A DNA stretch of 64,000 nt from Aquila chrysaetos chrysaetos (GCF_900496995.4 NC_044022.1:19916938-19980937); one strand, 5' to 3'. Positions 23,401 to 36,194 are shown, counted from the first letter of the stretch. Notes: a model not told the origin generated them from the letters alone. A program made the numbers and translations.

Positions 23401-26171
23401 ACCCTCTGTGCTGAAATACAGGTTAAAAAAACCCAGGGCTGAAAATCTGCAGAAGTCCACTGTTTCCATCCTGTTACTTACACAAGCTTAAAAATGGGTC
23501 TCAATGTCACATCCAGCTGCTGTGACACTGCTGCCACTCTCCCAGTTGCTCACTACTAGATTTGATGAAGGCAGCAAGGAGAAAACTCCTGTTTTTCACT
23601 TCAATGCCCCTGGATTTAATGCAGGCAGAATAACTCCAGGAGCAGCTCAGGGACCCTAGACATCTTGACGTTAGAGGCTCAGATAACCACACTCTTCTCC
23701 CACCTCTTGAACACCACAGTAGCTCTAGCAAAATCTCTACTAATGAACGAAGAGGTGCCAGCCAACATCTCTGGGTGCTGGAACCCAACCATGGATCCCA
23801 TTAAAGCACGGGATTGGTCCCTGGTGTGTTTTGGCCCAGGCAAAGTAGCTCTCTGCCAAGTGATGTTCAGGCTCAGTTTGGGAGTTAGCACAGGACAAGA
23901 ACAGTTTCCCAAGCAGCAGTTCGGTTGCAACCACCCTATTTTGGAGGGTGAAAGAATTAATAATATGGAGGACATTGCCCTTCTCAATTCAACCTGGTGA
24001 CTGAAGCACCAGTATTGTGACCACCTCTGCTTCTCCCGAACCCGTAACTCGGCAGAAGTGGAAGATGAGCTTTCATTGCGCAGACCCACCTCAGTCCAGA
24101 AGCCTGCTCTCCCCAGCGGCTGTCTCGGGAGCTCACAGGAGAAGACCTTCATCAAGCACATCCCAGTGGGAATGCAACGGACTTCTGCTTACCAGAAACG
24201 CTGTGAGCAGAGCTCGCACTGAAGCGCTGCTTTGCGCATCCGCAACCCCAGCCAGACACCATCTTAGTGTCTCCTAAGCAAGGACAGAGTTCTGCAAGAT
24301 CTCCCCTTTTCGTTTTCTCCCTTAGAGGAGGTTCACCATTACGATCCTGACGGTAATTGTGGAGAGGGGCGCAAAGATTGTTAGACCCCGCATTGCCTGA
24401 GCCATGCCAGAGAGCCCTGCGCTTCGCTGCGTGCCTCCCAGCAGCAGGAGGGCTGCAGCAAGAAACCTCAGCTATGGCACTGCCACACGAGTTTACACTT
24501 AAAACCATCAAGCTCCTACCTTTACTTTTTCACCGTTTATCTCCACAGTTTTAATCATAAAGTCAACCCCAATCGTGGCTCCTTGACCCGGTGGGAAAAG
24601 CCCCTGAAAGAAAACAAGAGTTTCATTAAGCAAATTTCTGTAGCAAGACAAAACTCTCTGGGTGCCGATCCTCACCCTTTTCCATCCTCAAAACTATTCC
24701 TCCCTTGTCCCCTTCCCTGGACGCTTACTTCCATCACATTTAGAAATTAAAATGTGACATTTCCCCTGCACAAAGATTACCGTAACTCAACCCCACAGTG
24801 TTTTCCCTGCCTACTTGTCTCTAGTCATGTGGCAAGTCATTGACTTCAGAGGTAGGAAAACAGGAGAAGAAAAGGAGGACGCATACAAGGGGAAAAGGGG
24901 AAAAGCCCTTACACTTCTGTGCAGTTGGAAGAGGCAGGGGAAGGGTAAATGAGGACCCTCCATCCTCCTTCCCAATGCCTTGAAAGAGGTGCGAATGCCT
25001 ACGTGGGATGAGAGGCCTTTGCTCCTGCAGCCTCACGCCTTCCCTCTCCCCTCCACCACATGCCACGGCATGGAAAGGCATTTCTGGCAGCTCCCAACAC
25101 CGGGGTCACATCCCTGCACAGCATTTTGGGAGCAAAGCACGGAGCCAGCCACTACTGGTGCCACAGCAAAGGCAAGGGCCGGCACGATGCTGGTGGTTAT
25201 GTGATTGCAGCACCATCAGAAAGGAGCAACAGCAAACCAAAAAAGAAAATAAACAGAGATTTTTGATTTTGGCCTAGGTCTACAAAGTCATGCTGATTTT
25301 GGGCCACATCCATCCCCTACAGCAGCTGCACTGCCAAAGCACAAGCAGCAGAAGTAGCCGCAGATTTTTGTGGTTAACCCTTTGGGGTTGACTGGCTCTA
25401 TTGCCACCGCTTGTCACATGCAGTTGGGGAGTGTTTAACATCACCACGGCTTTAAAACCAAAATTAAGAATGAGGGGGAAAATTACTGACAATTCCTAGA
25501 GGAGAGTGCAACAAAACCCCCACAACTTATATTTTATAGTGCATCATGCATAACCTCTTGCCCTGGATCACAGAAGCGTGGTCCTTCCCCTGTTATTCTG
25601 CCACAAAAAAAGGACTTGTGTTTAACAGAAGACACTGGACTGACAGTCCAGGACCCAGATTATTTAATTATCTACTAATGACAAATAACAGGGAGAGCTT
25701 TGTGCAGCAAGGGATGAGGAGGAGAAGGCACATAGGAGCGCACCAGGAGACGTGCCGGTCCTTATAATCGGTCCAGAGTACCTCCAAATCAGGAGGAGTT
25801 GTCCCAGCGGTTTTCAGAGGGGACTTTCCATCTTCAGAGAGGGATAAGCTTTCTCCAACACAAGATCCCCAACAGCACCAAGGAGAGCATTAGATACAGA
25901 TGTGCTGCTTGTGCCAGTATGTCACTATAGGTGATGCAAGCACCAAGAGCGCGGACAACAAAACGCTTTGGAGCTGCGATGCTGGCAGAGCCCTCGGTGC
26001 ACGGCCACAGGCTCCGTGCTCCCGTCCCAGTGCTGTCCCCACCCCGAGGTCCCGTGTCCAAGAGGCGGCCAACCTTACCTGAGTGAAGCGACGGACTAAG
26101 CAGGTCTTCCCCACACCGGCGTTGCCAATTAAAACAATTTTGAAGAGGAAATCATAATCTTCCATACTCAT
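17245..26171 (-). CDS. RAB30: RAB30 small GTPase, whole coding span (4 coding exons)
   Basis: RAB30 is a Rab-family GTPase of the Golgi apparatus, implicated in Golgi integrity and in autophagosome formation around bacteria. The coding exons, in transcript order 26171-26079, 24603-24520, 19809-19626 and 17495-17245, join in phase to exactly 203 codons plus TAA, the size of mammalian RAB30. Motifs: G1 GNAGVGKT at 16-23; switch I/G2 Thr41 in GATIGVDF; G3 WDTAGQE at 63-69 with catalytic Gln68; G4 NKID at 122-125; G5 SAK at 152-154; C-terminal CCNFN with Cys199-Cys200 for geranylgeranylation. All introns have GT-AG ends and no frame is broken. The first ATG has a weak context (T at -3), whereas Met3 has A at -3 and G at +4. 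The promoter is the CpG island near 61.5 kb, and the gene runs towards DDIAS. As far as I recall the family sequence, the protein is nearly unchanged from mammals. Confidence 0.97.
17496..19625 (-). other. RAB30 intron between coding exons 3 and 4
   Basis: This is a 2,130-nt intron, with donor G|GTAAGC at 19626/19625 and acceptor TGCAG at 17496. It interrupts the Gly121 codon after its first base. I see nothing else of note: no recognisable repeat family and only short chance open frames. Confidence 0.85.
19626..19809 (-). CDS. RAB30: RAB30 coding exon 3
   Basis: The 184-nt exon encodes residues 60-120 plus the first base of codon 121. It contains the G3/switch II motif WDTAGQERF, the [19 protein letters not shown] segment typical of Rab proteins, and the beta5 strand VITVLV leading into NKID. 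The acceptor reads CCAAAAG|CTGCAG after a long polypyrimidine tract. A second AG lies 6 nt downstream in frame. The donor is GTGG|GTAAGC. Confidence 0.97.
19810..24519 (-). other. RAB30 intron between coding exons 2 and 3
   Basis: This is a 4,710-nt intron in phase 0, with donor AAG|GTAGGA and acceptor AAAAG. The acceptor side has a T12 run and CT-rich tract at about 19812-19860. No young transposable element is apparent. The open frames inside (for example 160 codons near 23.7-24.2 kb on the minus strand) lack recognisable domains and look fortuitous. Confidence 0.8.
24520..24603 (-). CDS. RAB30: RAB30 coding exon 2
   Basis: The 84-nt, 28-codon exon encodes residues 32-59: the switch I/effector loop with Thr41 in GATIGVDF, then [13 protein letters not shown] (beta2-beta3). 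The acceptor is TTTCTTTCAG at 24604-24613 and the donor is AAG|GTAGG. Both borders fall between codons. No open frame in the window shows this exon in full, because stops flank it in the introns. Confidence 0.97.
24604..26078 (-). other. RAB30 intron between coding exons 1 and 2
   Basis: This is a 1,475-nt phase-0 intron with donor CAG|GTAAGG and acceptor TTTCAG. No repeat family or extra exon is recognisable. Confidence 0.85.
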
Positions 26172-26179
26172 TTACGCAG
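26079..26179 (-). CDS. RAB30: RAB30 coding exon 1 with 8 nt of 5'UTR
   Basis: The acceptor TCTGTCTCTCTTGCAG ends at 26180. The exon holds 8 untranslated bases, then ATG at 26171-26169 and 31 codons to the donor CAG|GTAAGG. It encodes [20 protein letters not shown] and the P-loop GKT at 21-23, then CLVRRFTQ. The rest of the 5'UTR must come from one or more exons upstream, most likely in the CpG island at 61 kb. Confidence 0.96.
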
Positions 26180-29100
26180 CTGCAAGAGAGACAGAGAGTA
26201 CAACACAGTGTGAACCAAGGCGGTGGGGAAATGCCCTTTTATTCCTGCTGAACTTTATTCCTCCAGATATTCAGAACAAAGGTCTCCTGGCACGTGTGTG
26301 GCTCCTCAGATAAGGGAGAAGAGCCCTCCCCGCTCCAAGCCGGAGCATCCACGTAGTCCAACATCAGCTGCTGCGAAACCTCAGCCACATTTTGGCTGCC
26401 CACGAATTACAGACACTGATTTTCAGCTTTCAAGCAATGCTCCACAAACCCAAGCCACCATTTCCTAGATGTCCCCAAATGTTTGTTTTGATTTTAACTA
26501 CATCAGCTCCAAAGGACAGAGTAGACTTTGCCACACTGTCCGAGGGGATCGCATGATTTATTTCTGTTACAGCAATACCCAGAAACCCCCCATGAGCTCC
26601 TCCAGGTGGGCACCAGGTACCCACAGACCAGGGCTGGGGCACACATGAGGGCAGAACAGATGGGGAAATTAAAATATTTTAAAATAAAAGCAGCAGCGTT
26701 TGCCTTAAAGACAGAAAGAGCTCATTTGCTAAAATAGTACTGGGGAGTGGGGTAATAGCTTGGCTGAAGTACATTAAGAAAAGTTTTTTTAAAAGAAGAA
26801 ATAATAGATGCTATTAGGAATACTGCTACTACTACAATCATTTTCTTTAGTTTTGTGAGGATAGCTTGCCTGGCGTACAGCTCAAATGGAAAGTGAACAG
26901 AGAGGAGCCTGGGGGGTACCCAGCACACATCACCCCCACCAAGTCCAATCTCCTTGGCAGGATGCAGAGACTGATGTTTCAGCAATGTCACAGGAGATGG
27001 GCAGGGTCGCCTACACAGGGGTAGACCTACAGGGCTTAAGTCACTCGAAGTATGGGAAGGACCAAACAAATAAATGTAGAGTTTGCTGCAACTGAGCAAG
27101 GCATGAGGGATGAGTATCCACACCTCCATCTCCAGCGCACCCAAGGGTGCCGCCAACACCATGACCAAAGAAGGGGTCTGTAACCTTTGAGAAAAGCAAC
27201 CACAGCCAGAAGAGACTCAGTTGGAGATTTTAGGCAGACAGAATAACCCACAGACAAGGGAGCAGAAGGGCAGTGTCCAAACCCAGCTTTATCCAGGAGG
27301 ATCCACATATTATACATGGCATCAAAGACCTGTCCTCATGACTGGTCCGGAGTAATGGCATGAAAGACATCAGTAAAGAGACAGATTTACAAGCCGTCAG
27401 TTGAGATACCGGGTAAGGCGATACCTAAGCATCAGTACCTAACCCACCAGTACGTACAGATTCGGCACTGGACGAGGAGACAAAGCAAAGATGGGAAGCA
27501 TAGGAGATGGGCGAGGAAAAAAAAAAAACCAGTATTATGAAATTGCTATCCTCAGTAAAGCCCCAGATTGCTCAGAGGGTTTTTACAGTGCTGATAAAGG
27601 GAGCAAATGCAGCACAGGTGAAACAAGCTTCTCATGCTCAACCCAAAGGCAGAGTGCCCTCTCCTGCTGCCTCCAAAGGTCCTTCCTTGGGAGGGTGCAT
27701 TGCCACACACCAGAAGGCCCCAGCTACAGACCCCAGTCCTGCCATACAGCTGTGATAGGCTTATGGTCAAACAGCCAGAGAGTACAAGATAAAACTGAGA
27801 CCGTCTGGGTCTGCCTGGCAGGGTGCACAGAAACAGCTCTCCAAGCACCACCAAGAGCCTGGTGGACCTGAAGTCAAACAAGGTGGAAGACTGAGTCAGC
27901 TGCTTCATGTCTGTGAACCTTGGCCTTTCCAGCAGCCTAAAAAAAGGGTAACCACACCAATTAGTGACTAATGATCTGCATCACATCAGCAGATGGTTAG
28001 CAGGGACACAGCTGAGTCACTACACACTGATATGTCACTTAGCCTGGGCCAGTGATGCAGCACAGCACTTGCCCTGCTTCTGCTTTGCTGAGCTGGAGCT
28101 ACGGTCCCCTGCAAAGTGCCAAAGAGCAGCAGCTGGAGCTGTCCTGAGGATGCTCTAACCTCACCTTGCTCCGGCACGCAAGACCTTGCGGCTCTCTCCT
28201 ATCTTTTAATACAGTGAAAGAGTGGGACCTTAAAGAGCAGCCTCAAAAAATGCCCTTTTTTATTTTCTGGGGGTTGTTATATTGTGTAATCGTTTCGTAT
28301 CTCCGTGCCTGGCTTTCCCAGAGTGGGACTGGATAACGACAACAGTATTAAGAACATGTTGACAGTGCTCTTACAATGAAGGCTAAATGTTAATATATGG
28401 TTTCAAGCTTTCACACTAGCCAACGTGAAGAAAAATGTGATCATCCACTAAAAGCTATTTCAAGACTAAACGAGACTTACTCAGCACTGGATAATTATCC
28501 CTGGGATGCTTCAAATCCCAGAGGACACTGCTCCCCCCTGGAGGGATTTCAGTTCTATTACTTGTCTCCTAAACAATCCAACATTCAAATTTATCTTCTC
28601 AGGAAGCTTAAAAATAAACTTCCTCTGCAGATCTTTGAGCTCAGAAACACTAAATGGCTCAGACATACCCTAGAGTTATGTCTGATCCCCTTCATTAGGC
28701 TCCAGGACTAATCATATGTGATAATGACCCCAAACAGCAACTGGAAGATGAGCCAAGGCCATAAAACAACGCAACGATGAGATTAAATGCCAGAACTGAA
28801 GACGCACAAAAAGTGGGAGCACAGGAGGGGAGAAAGTAAAGGAAGCAGCAAGGAAGAGAGAGAAGTGATTTGGGAAGTGGAGTGGGCGGGTGAGGTTGAC
28901 CCTCGCTGCCCTGTCACCCCTGTTCGCCCAAACTGGTGTTTCTCCCTCTGATGTGCACACACGCTAACCTACCACGCCGTCAGCGCTGACCACAGAAACG
29001 TTGCATCAGTCACCCTTACGAAATCTTCTCCTGCGAGCCGAGCCTTTCAGCCAAGTGACCTTTGCTGCTGACTCAGGCTCACGCATCCCTCCCTCTCCTC

Positions 29101-30943
29101 AGGGAAGATGTGTCTCAACCTCTGCCCGGCTCGCCACGGCTGGGGAATGTGCATTGCAGCAATACAGCACACTTTGAATTATATGCTAAAAAAAAAATAA
29201 TAGTGCAGTATGCAACTTTTTTGTTTGTTTTTGTTTTCTTGGGGGTTTTTTGTGTTTGGGGTTGGTTTTTTTTTTTCCCCCCGTTTTCTTGTGTTTGCAG
29301 GCACAGGGCTCTGCCTTGCATCCCTGCCGTGGTTTAAAGCGTTAGGGCCACAGCTGCCTGTCCCACCCTTTGGCTGAGACAAGACCCTGCAGCAAGGGCA
29401 AGGGATGGGATGTCTGCCCATGCCCCAGCCACCCCTCACCATGTTTATTTAAACCACAAACAGGGCTGGCTACAGCACAGAGACATGCCCTGTCATGAGA
29501 TGAAGCAAGAGCAGAGCCTGAGGCTGGTAGCAGGGCAGAAAATTGGGTTTCGCAGCCATTTTTCCCAGAGACAGTTTTTACAGCTCGCATCCCAACCAGC
29601 CCCTGTGGCTCATGAACCCCCTGGGCTGGTCCCACCAGCCTCGCAGGGGAGCAGTTTTGCAGGGGTTTATTTTGTTTGTGTCGCTGCTCTGCTCCACTCC
29701 ATCCACAGCCCCACGCACGGTCACCGTGGGCAGGAACAAGGGGCAGGGAGGGGTAAATCAAAGTGGGATGACCACCTGGAGAGTGATGATGGAGGAGAAA
29801 AACTACTCCCACCTGCTTCTCCTGTTCACCACAAGGCAAGGAGTTTATCCACAGTAAACACATGCTTCAGGGAATAAGATATCCAGGTATGTTTTAAGTT
29901 TATTCCCTTACATGATGCCCTCTCCCTGCATTTGCTCCATTCACCCCTTAGCTCTCCCTGATCCACTTTGTTTTACTTGACAGTGTTTATCATCATCTGA
30001 ACCAATTATTTTATCTTTTTGCAGTGTTTTTTCACCCATTAGTTTGGATGGGCACAGAAGGTTCCTCTTCATCTCTGACCTGCTCTGACCATGCTGTGCT
30101 CAGCCTCTTTGGGTACCAACTAAGTGGCAGAAACACAATACAAAGGCTCAAATACTACCTGGTAGACATGAATGACTTTGTAGTGGCTAAGTTCTCCTTG
30201 AAATGGATGAAACCACTATTCTGCCTGTCCCTCATCAGCTTTTACACCAGCATGAGTCTTCACACAAAACAACCAGCAAGTATGAGTGAGGTTTTTAGCT
30301 GATAAAGAAATCTCTGGCACTTCACTCGATTTGTTTTGTCGAGGAAGAATTTCTACCTCTAGGCATGATCAGAGCAGGCTCTATGGTGATGACTTTGCCC
30401 CAATCGTTTTGGTTCCTGGAGCCAAAAGTGGAGTGGGATACTTCAAAAGAGCAAGCCTTTCTCAGTCAACCGCAAGGTGTGCCAACCTCTGCCTGTCTCT
30501 TACCCTCCCTGAAGATCACAAGATAAAGCGTGCTCAGCAAACACGATGGACAGCCTTCATCTGAAGTAAAAAACCTTTCATGTCTAAAAGAATGTTTTGA
30601 TGCCTTCATTTTAGAAGAACAAAACAGAAATAACCTGTTGTTTCTAAACCTCCGTGGTATCTCAGACCTCAGTTACAGGCGGAGGAATCATGGAGCAGGA
30701 GCTCACGTCTCTGCAGGGCCAAGTGACAAGGGGAGCAGAGAGCGTGTGGCATATCATACCATCACCTTCTCTCCCCACCAGTCTCACTCATGGGTTTTCA
30801 TCTCCTGTAGCCTGAAGAAGCATCAGGCTTCACGGGCATGTCCTGCTTACAAGCCATAGTTACAGGGCCACTGTCGTCAAATCAGAGCAGGTCAAATCAG
30901 AGCAGGCTTAGCACAGCCAGGTGATGCAGACCCATGCATGGCT
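26180..30943 (-). other. RAB30 intron 1, 3' part
   Basis: This is non-coding intron of mostly unique sequence. A T/G-rich low-complexity tract with a C6 run lies at 29217-29282. A 15-bp perfect tandem duplication lies at 30876-30905. The open frames (up to about 173 codons at 29342-29863, minus strand) have no recognisable motif. An untranslated RAB30 exon could be hidden here but cannot be identified from sequence. Confidence 0.7.
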
Positions 30944-32025
30944 ATAGAATCATAGAATCATTTAGGTTGGAAAAGACCTTTAAGATCATTGAGTCCAACC
31001 ATTAACCTAGCACTGCCACAGCCAGCACTAAACCATGTCCCTCAGCACCATGTCTACATCGTCTTTTCAATACCTCCAGGGATGGTGACTCAACCACTTC
31101 CCTGGGCAGCCTGTTCCAATGCCTGACAACTCTTCTGGGGAAGAAATTTTTCCTAATATCCAATCTAAACCTCCCCTGGTGCAACTTGAGGCTGTTTCCT
31201 CTTGTCCTATCACTTGTTACTTGGGAGAAGAGACCGACCCCCACCTGGCTACACCCTCCTTTCAGGCAGTTGTAGAGAGCGATAAGGTCTCCCCTCAGCC
31301 TCCTTTTCTCCAGGCTGAACAACCCCAGTTCCCTCAGCCGCTCCTCATAAGACTTGTGCTCCAGACCCTTCACCAGCTTCGCTGCCCTTCTCTGGACACG
31401 CTCCAGCCCCTCAATGTCTTTCTTGTAGTGAGGGGCCCAAACCTGAACACAGTACTCGAGGTGCGGCCTCACCAGTGCCCAGTACAGGGGGACGATCACT
31501 GCCCTGCTCCTGCTGGCCACGCTATTTCTGATACAAGCAAGGATGCTACTGGCCTTCTTGGCCACCTGGGCACACCACTGGCTCATATTCAGCCGGCTGT
31601 TGACCAACACCCCCAGGTGTTGTTGCCTTTTCCACCAGGCAGCTTTCCAGCCACTCTTCCCCAAGCCTGTAGCGCTGCACGGGGTTGTTGTGACCCAAGT
31701 GCAGGACCCGGCACTGAGCCTTGTTGAACCTCACACAATTGGCCTCGGTCCATCGATCCAGCCTGTCCACATCCCTCTGTAGAGCCTTCCTGCCCTTGAG
31801 CAGATCAACACTCCCGCCCAACTTGGTGTCATCTGCAAACTTACTGAGGGTGCGCTCAATTCCCTCGGCCGGATCATTGATGAAGATATTAAACAGAACT
31901 GGCCCCAATGCTGAGCCCTGGGGAACACCACTTGTGACTGGCCACCAACTGGATTTAACTCCATTCACCACCACTCTTTGGGCCTGGCCATCCAGCCAGT
32001 TTTTTAACCCAGCAAAGTGCTGGGT
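30944..32025 (-). mobile_element. CR1 LINE, 5'-truncated, with ORF2 reverse-transcriptase remnant
   Basis: A 1.08-kb CR1 lies inverted in RAB30 intron 1, in the RAB30 sense orientation. Its 3' terminus is at 30944, with repeated ATTCTATG octamers. From its 5' end it encodes ORF2 reverse-transcriptase motifs: [17 protein letters not shown], then the catalytic FADD ([10 protein letters not shown]), then the thumb and C-terminal region ending in [14 protein letters not shown]. The frame shifts near 31.64 kb, so the enzyme is split between two frames and is not functional. The 5' truncation point (32025) abuts a pure A run on the plus strand. It belongs to the same family as the copy at 1-493. 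Confidence 0.95.
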
Positions 32026-32107
32026 AAAAAAAAAAAAAAAAAAACAAACAAACCAAAAAAAAACCAAAAAAACAAAACCCCCAAAAAAACAAACCAAAAA
32101 AAACCAA
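32026..32107. repeat. A/C-rich low-complexity tract at CR1 truncation point
   Basis: An A19 run is followed by irregular AAAC/AACC-rich sequence with one C5 run. It begins exactly where CR1 homology stops. On the CR1 strand it reads as a T/G-rich tract. Confidence 0.85.
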
Positions 32108-35100
32108 CTATCCACAGCTGCAAAGGCTTCTCCACATTTAAGGATAAAGACTGAAATTATATTAAGCCAGAAACATTGATAATTTGCACCTCAGCTCTAT
32201 CCCACCTCAAATCCTCATTTACAACCTACTGCTTCAATTAGACACAGAGAAGGGTCTGCAGCCTCTTCCACCTGCTGGAGTTAACCAGTAAGTTAGGGTG
32301 GGTTTTGATGTATTTATACAGTTCTTAATGAACAAGTATTTTCTGTTCTTCATCATCCAACAGCTATAAACAAAAATAAATTTACCTAAACATCTCGAGT
32401 TCAAACAGCAGCAGTTATGCATACAGATATTACATTGATTGCACATACCATATGAGCCAGGAAATTCAAAGCTAAGGCTAATATTTCAAGCAGAAAATTA
32501 TTCCTTGCGGGCCAGAAAATTGCAGGGAACTTGGGTCTGGACATGCTGCTGCATTACGTAACTCAGGATAAAATATTTTCATTTCCAAAGCACCTGCCAA
32601 CCCAAGCGGGCTCCTGCACTCGGCAAGCACGAGCCCAGCTCATGCCCCTCTGCACACAAGCAGCCTGGACTTCCTTCTGCTCCCTTGCCCACCGTCCTCA
32701 CTCCTCCTCTCTACAAGGTTTAATCTCCCTGGAAAAATGAAAAGACTTCATCCCCACAAAAGCCTGGATCACCCATGCCTCTGCTGCTGGTGGCAAAGCC
32801 ACAAGCACATGGGATCCACGCTTTCAGCTTGGTGCGACATTAAAACTCCAGGGATGTCCTTCCCAAATTCAGGGGAGAAAGATTTATTGCAGGCACCTGG
32901 GGTTGCAAAGCCCGGCATTTCCCATCTTCTCCCATCACACTTGCCATTCCAGGCGAGCAATATCCAGTTGCCTGTGCACTGGCAATCCTAAACATGCCTC
33001 TTCATCAAGGATGGTCCCTCATAGGAAGGTCAGTCCGGAGTGCAGAAGCACTATGCCTCCAAGTGAGATTTCCCAGGCAGAAACACAGCAGCTTTTATCC
33101 TCACATGCATCACCTCCAAATAGTGCACACACCTTCCATGGTGCATTGCGCTTGCCATGTGCTGACACTACCACTGATAAATTCAGGCTAAAAAAGTCCA
33201 TCCAACACTCCCAGGAGGCATCAAGAAACTACGTACGCAGTGCAGGGAGGCGTGGGGCTTCCCCGTGCACGACAGCGCCATCAGCATTCATTGGCTGACC
33301 AGCCGCCAGTCATTCAAAAGTCTAGACACATTTGAAAAAAAAAGAGCAAACTGCATCCAAACTTTCCAGCTGGAAAAAGCAGTATATTATGAAAACCTCA
33401 GCCCTACCCTATTTGGAGAGATTCCTGCTCCTCAACCCTTTGCTCAGGACATTTCTCTTACAGAAATCAAGCGAGCTGAGTAGGTACAAGTTCTCATGTA
33501 CCACAGCTATGTTTTATCTTGCAGATATATTTCTATAAACAACAGAAAAGCTAAAGCTGAGGGGGTTTGCATCAACGACCGCACTGAGCACACAGCCCTT
33601 CCCCTTACCTCTTTTGCCATCAGGGAAAATTTGGACTACTTTGATCAGGTCATGGCTCATACGTTAGTTGGCCTTCAGGAGCTTGTGCAAGTGCTACGGA
33701 GGAACCCACTGACCAGTGATTACAGACGCTTCACCATAAAACCAGCAGGTAAATCCAGCACCAGTATCATCCCAAAGAAGAGCCTGGAGCAGGAGCTCTG
33801 CTTTACTGGGCAGAAGGAGCTCAGGAAAGCAGGATGCTCAGCTGTGATGCCCACGCTCAACACGAGAAGGTCCAGCCTTGCCACAGCCCGTGGCTGGACA
33901 CGAGCTCTCCTCACTTCCAGAGATAACTGACTGCAGACTGCTCTCTTCATCTCCCTGCTTTGCTTAATGGTGGAGGTTACAGATCTCGCATTCAGGAGCA
34001 ATCTTTGGATTTTCACATGTTCCTGGCATCCCCTGATGGTGAAAAGGCTTTGTGTCCATGCTGTCTACCTCTGGCTGAAGTCTTCTGGGGGCCTTTGCCA
34101 GTACTGGTGTTAAGAGCAGCATTAACACACATCGTTAATCATTTTCTGTTGGGTGGTGGAAGGATGGGTGGTGTTTGGGTTGGACACAGACTTGAGGGTC
34201 TCGGTGCCACCAAAGGCTCTTCAGGAGAGACCAGGCAAGTCACAGCTGCTGCAGTCCAGCGTCCTCATTTAACTTTCCCACCTCCTGGAGAGAGGGGAGA
34301 CTTGGTAACATTCGTAACGCGCTTCAGTGTTGGGAACGGCCATGGAAGTGCAAAATATCACATGCAGACAGCAAGTTATATTCCATCAAATATATCTGAG
34401 GATTGAACTGTTAATCAATGATGATTCTCCTCACACAGATAAATGAACTAATTGATTTCTGTGTTACTTAGCAAAAATGAGATACATACACAGTACTTGC
34501 AAAATAACAAATAGAAAATTAATTTCTTTAGGATTGAAAAAAAAAAAAAAAAAGCTGACATGCACATCCACAATGCCACAATAGTGGCTGATGAAACCAC
34601 ACACCAGCAGCAGCTCGCCCAGGATATGCACCATCTTTGGAAAACTGTTTCCCAGCATGAGAACAGTGCTGCACTCCATTTACTGGCAGAATCTGTGTTC
34701 TGACTGCAAAAACGTCAGTGCAACCTTAACGTATGCTTTTATAAACATCTTTTAAGACATGCCTGGACATGGAGGCCCAATACTGCGTGCTCAAAACAAC
34801 ACTCTTGGTTTTGGCCACGTTTTAGCAAATCATGCAACCACCAAGCTGAACGCTCTGCAGCAACACATTTTTGCATGGAAGCAGTTAAATACTCAGCCAG
34901 CACAGCAGGCAGGCTGACTTCCAAGCATAGAAAACTGCATTGCCAGAAATCCAGCCAAAAATGCTGTTTTAGCCACTCAAAAACAACAACCTCTTCCCAA
35001 AGGAAAAAAAAAATAATACAGAATTATTTTCTTAAAACTACAGCCAAGCATTAACTAGAACATGCCTTGCATGGAAAAGCCAGGAAAGCTTCCTAAGCCC

Positions 35101-36194
35101 AGCTCTCTACAATGGGAAATAAAGCTCCCACACCAAGACATGACCCACTGAAATGAGGAAACCCATCAGCACCTTAGGTGAGAATTACTCTGCCTTTAGA
35201 AACAGGGTGCAGGATCAGGCTGAACCTCAGGTGTGTCCCATGAGCTGGGCAAGGGTTTTGGGGACAGCAGCCCTACCAGCAGGGAGGCAAAGCTGGAGGA
35301 GGAATGATTCGCCCTTGGTGCAGAAGAGAGGTATGTGCATGTCAACCAGGTAAAAGGCAAAGAAATCTTCTGATGCATTAAGTTTGCCGGGCTGGCATGG
35401 GTTTGAGTGGCATCACGGTCATACGTGGAGATGTTTTGACACTGGGTGAGAGAGATCTGATGAAACACTTGCAAGATTAGACAGTTTGACACCAATGTTT
35501 TTGACAAGATACGAGAAAAGCTATCACAACTAAAGGATTTCAATAAAATATTTACGAGAACATTGTGACTCAAATGAGGTTGCAAATACAGAAGTATCAT
35601 AAGGGTAAGTATGTCATTACCCAATGACATAAGTCCCATAGATGTATGGTAAAATGTGAATACGTACACTAGATAGTTTGGGTTGTAAAAGCATGTCCAA
35701 GAAAATTTTCTTGAGTTTTAACTACAATGACATGTCTTACTGCTGTTGACCATCTTGTTTTGATTGTGCCAGAGACTGTGCTATGAACAAACTAAAAATT
35801 TTTGCTAAGGCGGCTTTGGTTTGCAAGAATGCTTTTTAATTAAAAAAATAAGCAGGTATTTCCACCTCTTGATTTCTGCTCAAGTTAGCTTGTGATTTAC
35901 TGGGATTTACATCACTTCTCCATCAAACCTAGTAGAAGTAACAAGTAATTAAGCCTCGTCTAATCTGACTTTCACATGGCTGAGATCAGTGTCCAGAGGG
36001 CTGTGCGCGGTACCCTGTGGCTTGGGCTGCGGGGTCCACGGCACCACGCGTGATGCTCCTGTACCGTGCCGTGCTGTGTCATCCCACCCCACTGGTGAGG
36101 CCAGGCTGGGCCACCCCAACAGCGTCCTGCAGTAGCAAGCAAAAAGCTAAAAACTAACTGCTATATTAAGATGAAAGGTTGCTGTTTGTTCAGA
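32108..36194 (-). other. RAB30 intron 1 between CR1 and solo LTR
   Basis: About 4.1 kb of apparently unique intron. An A18 run lies at 34538. Near 36,000-36,110 there is a moderately CpG-rich patch. No exon or known repeat family is recognised. Confidence 0.65.

Noticed and set aside
23679..24161. 160-codon minus-strand frame in a RAB30 intron
   Set aside because: No motif, no splice context linking it to RAB30, and flanking stops. Its length is within chance for the number of frames scanned.
29342..29863. 173-codon minus-strand frame and overlapping 155-codon plus-strand frame
   Set aside because: Both strands are open over the same GC-rich stretch with no recognisable domain. This is typical of composition rather than coding.
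31119..31727. 202-codon plus-strand open frame
   Set aside because: It is the antisense shadow of the CR1 ORF2 remnant on the minus strand.
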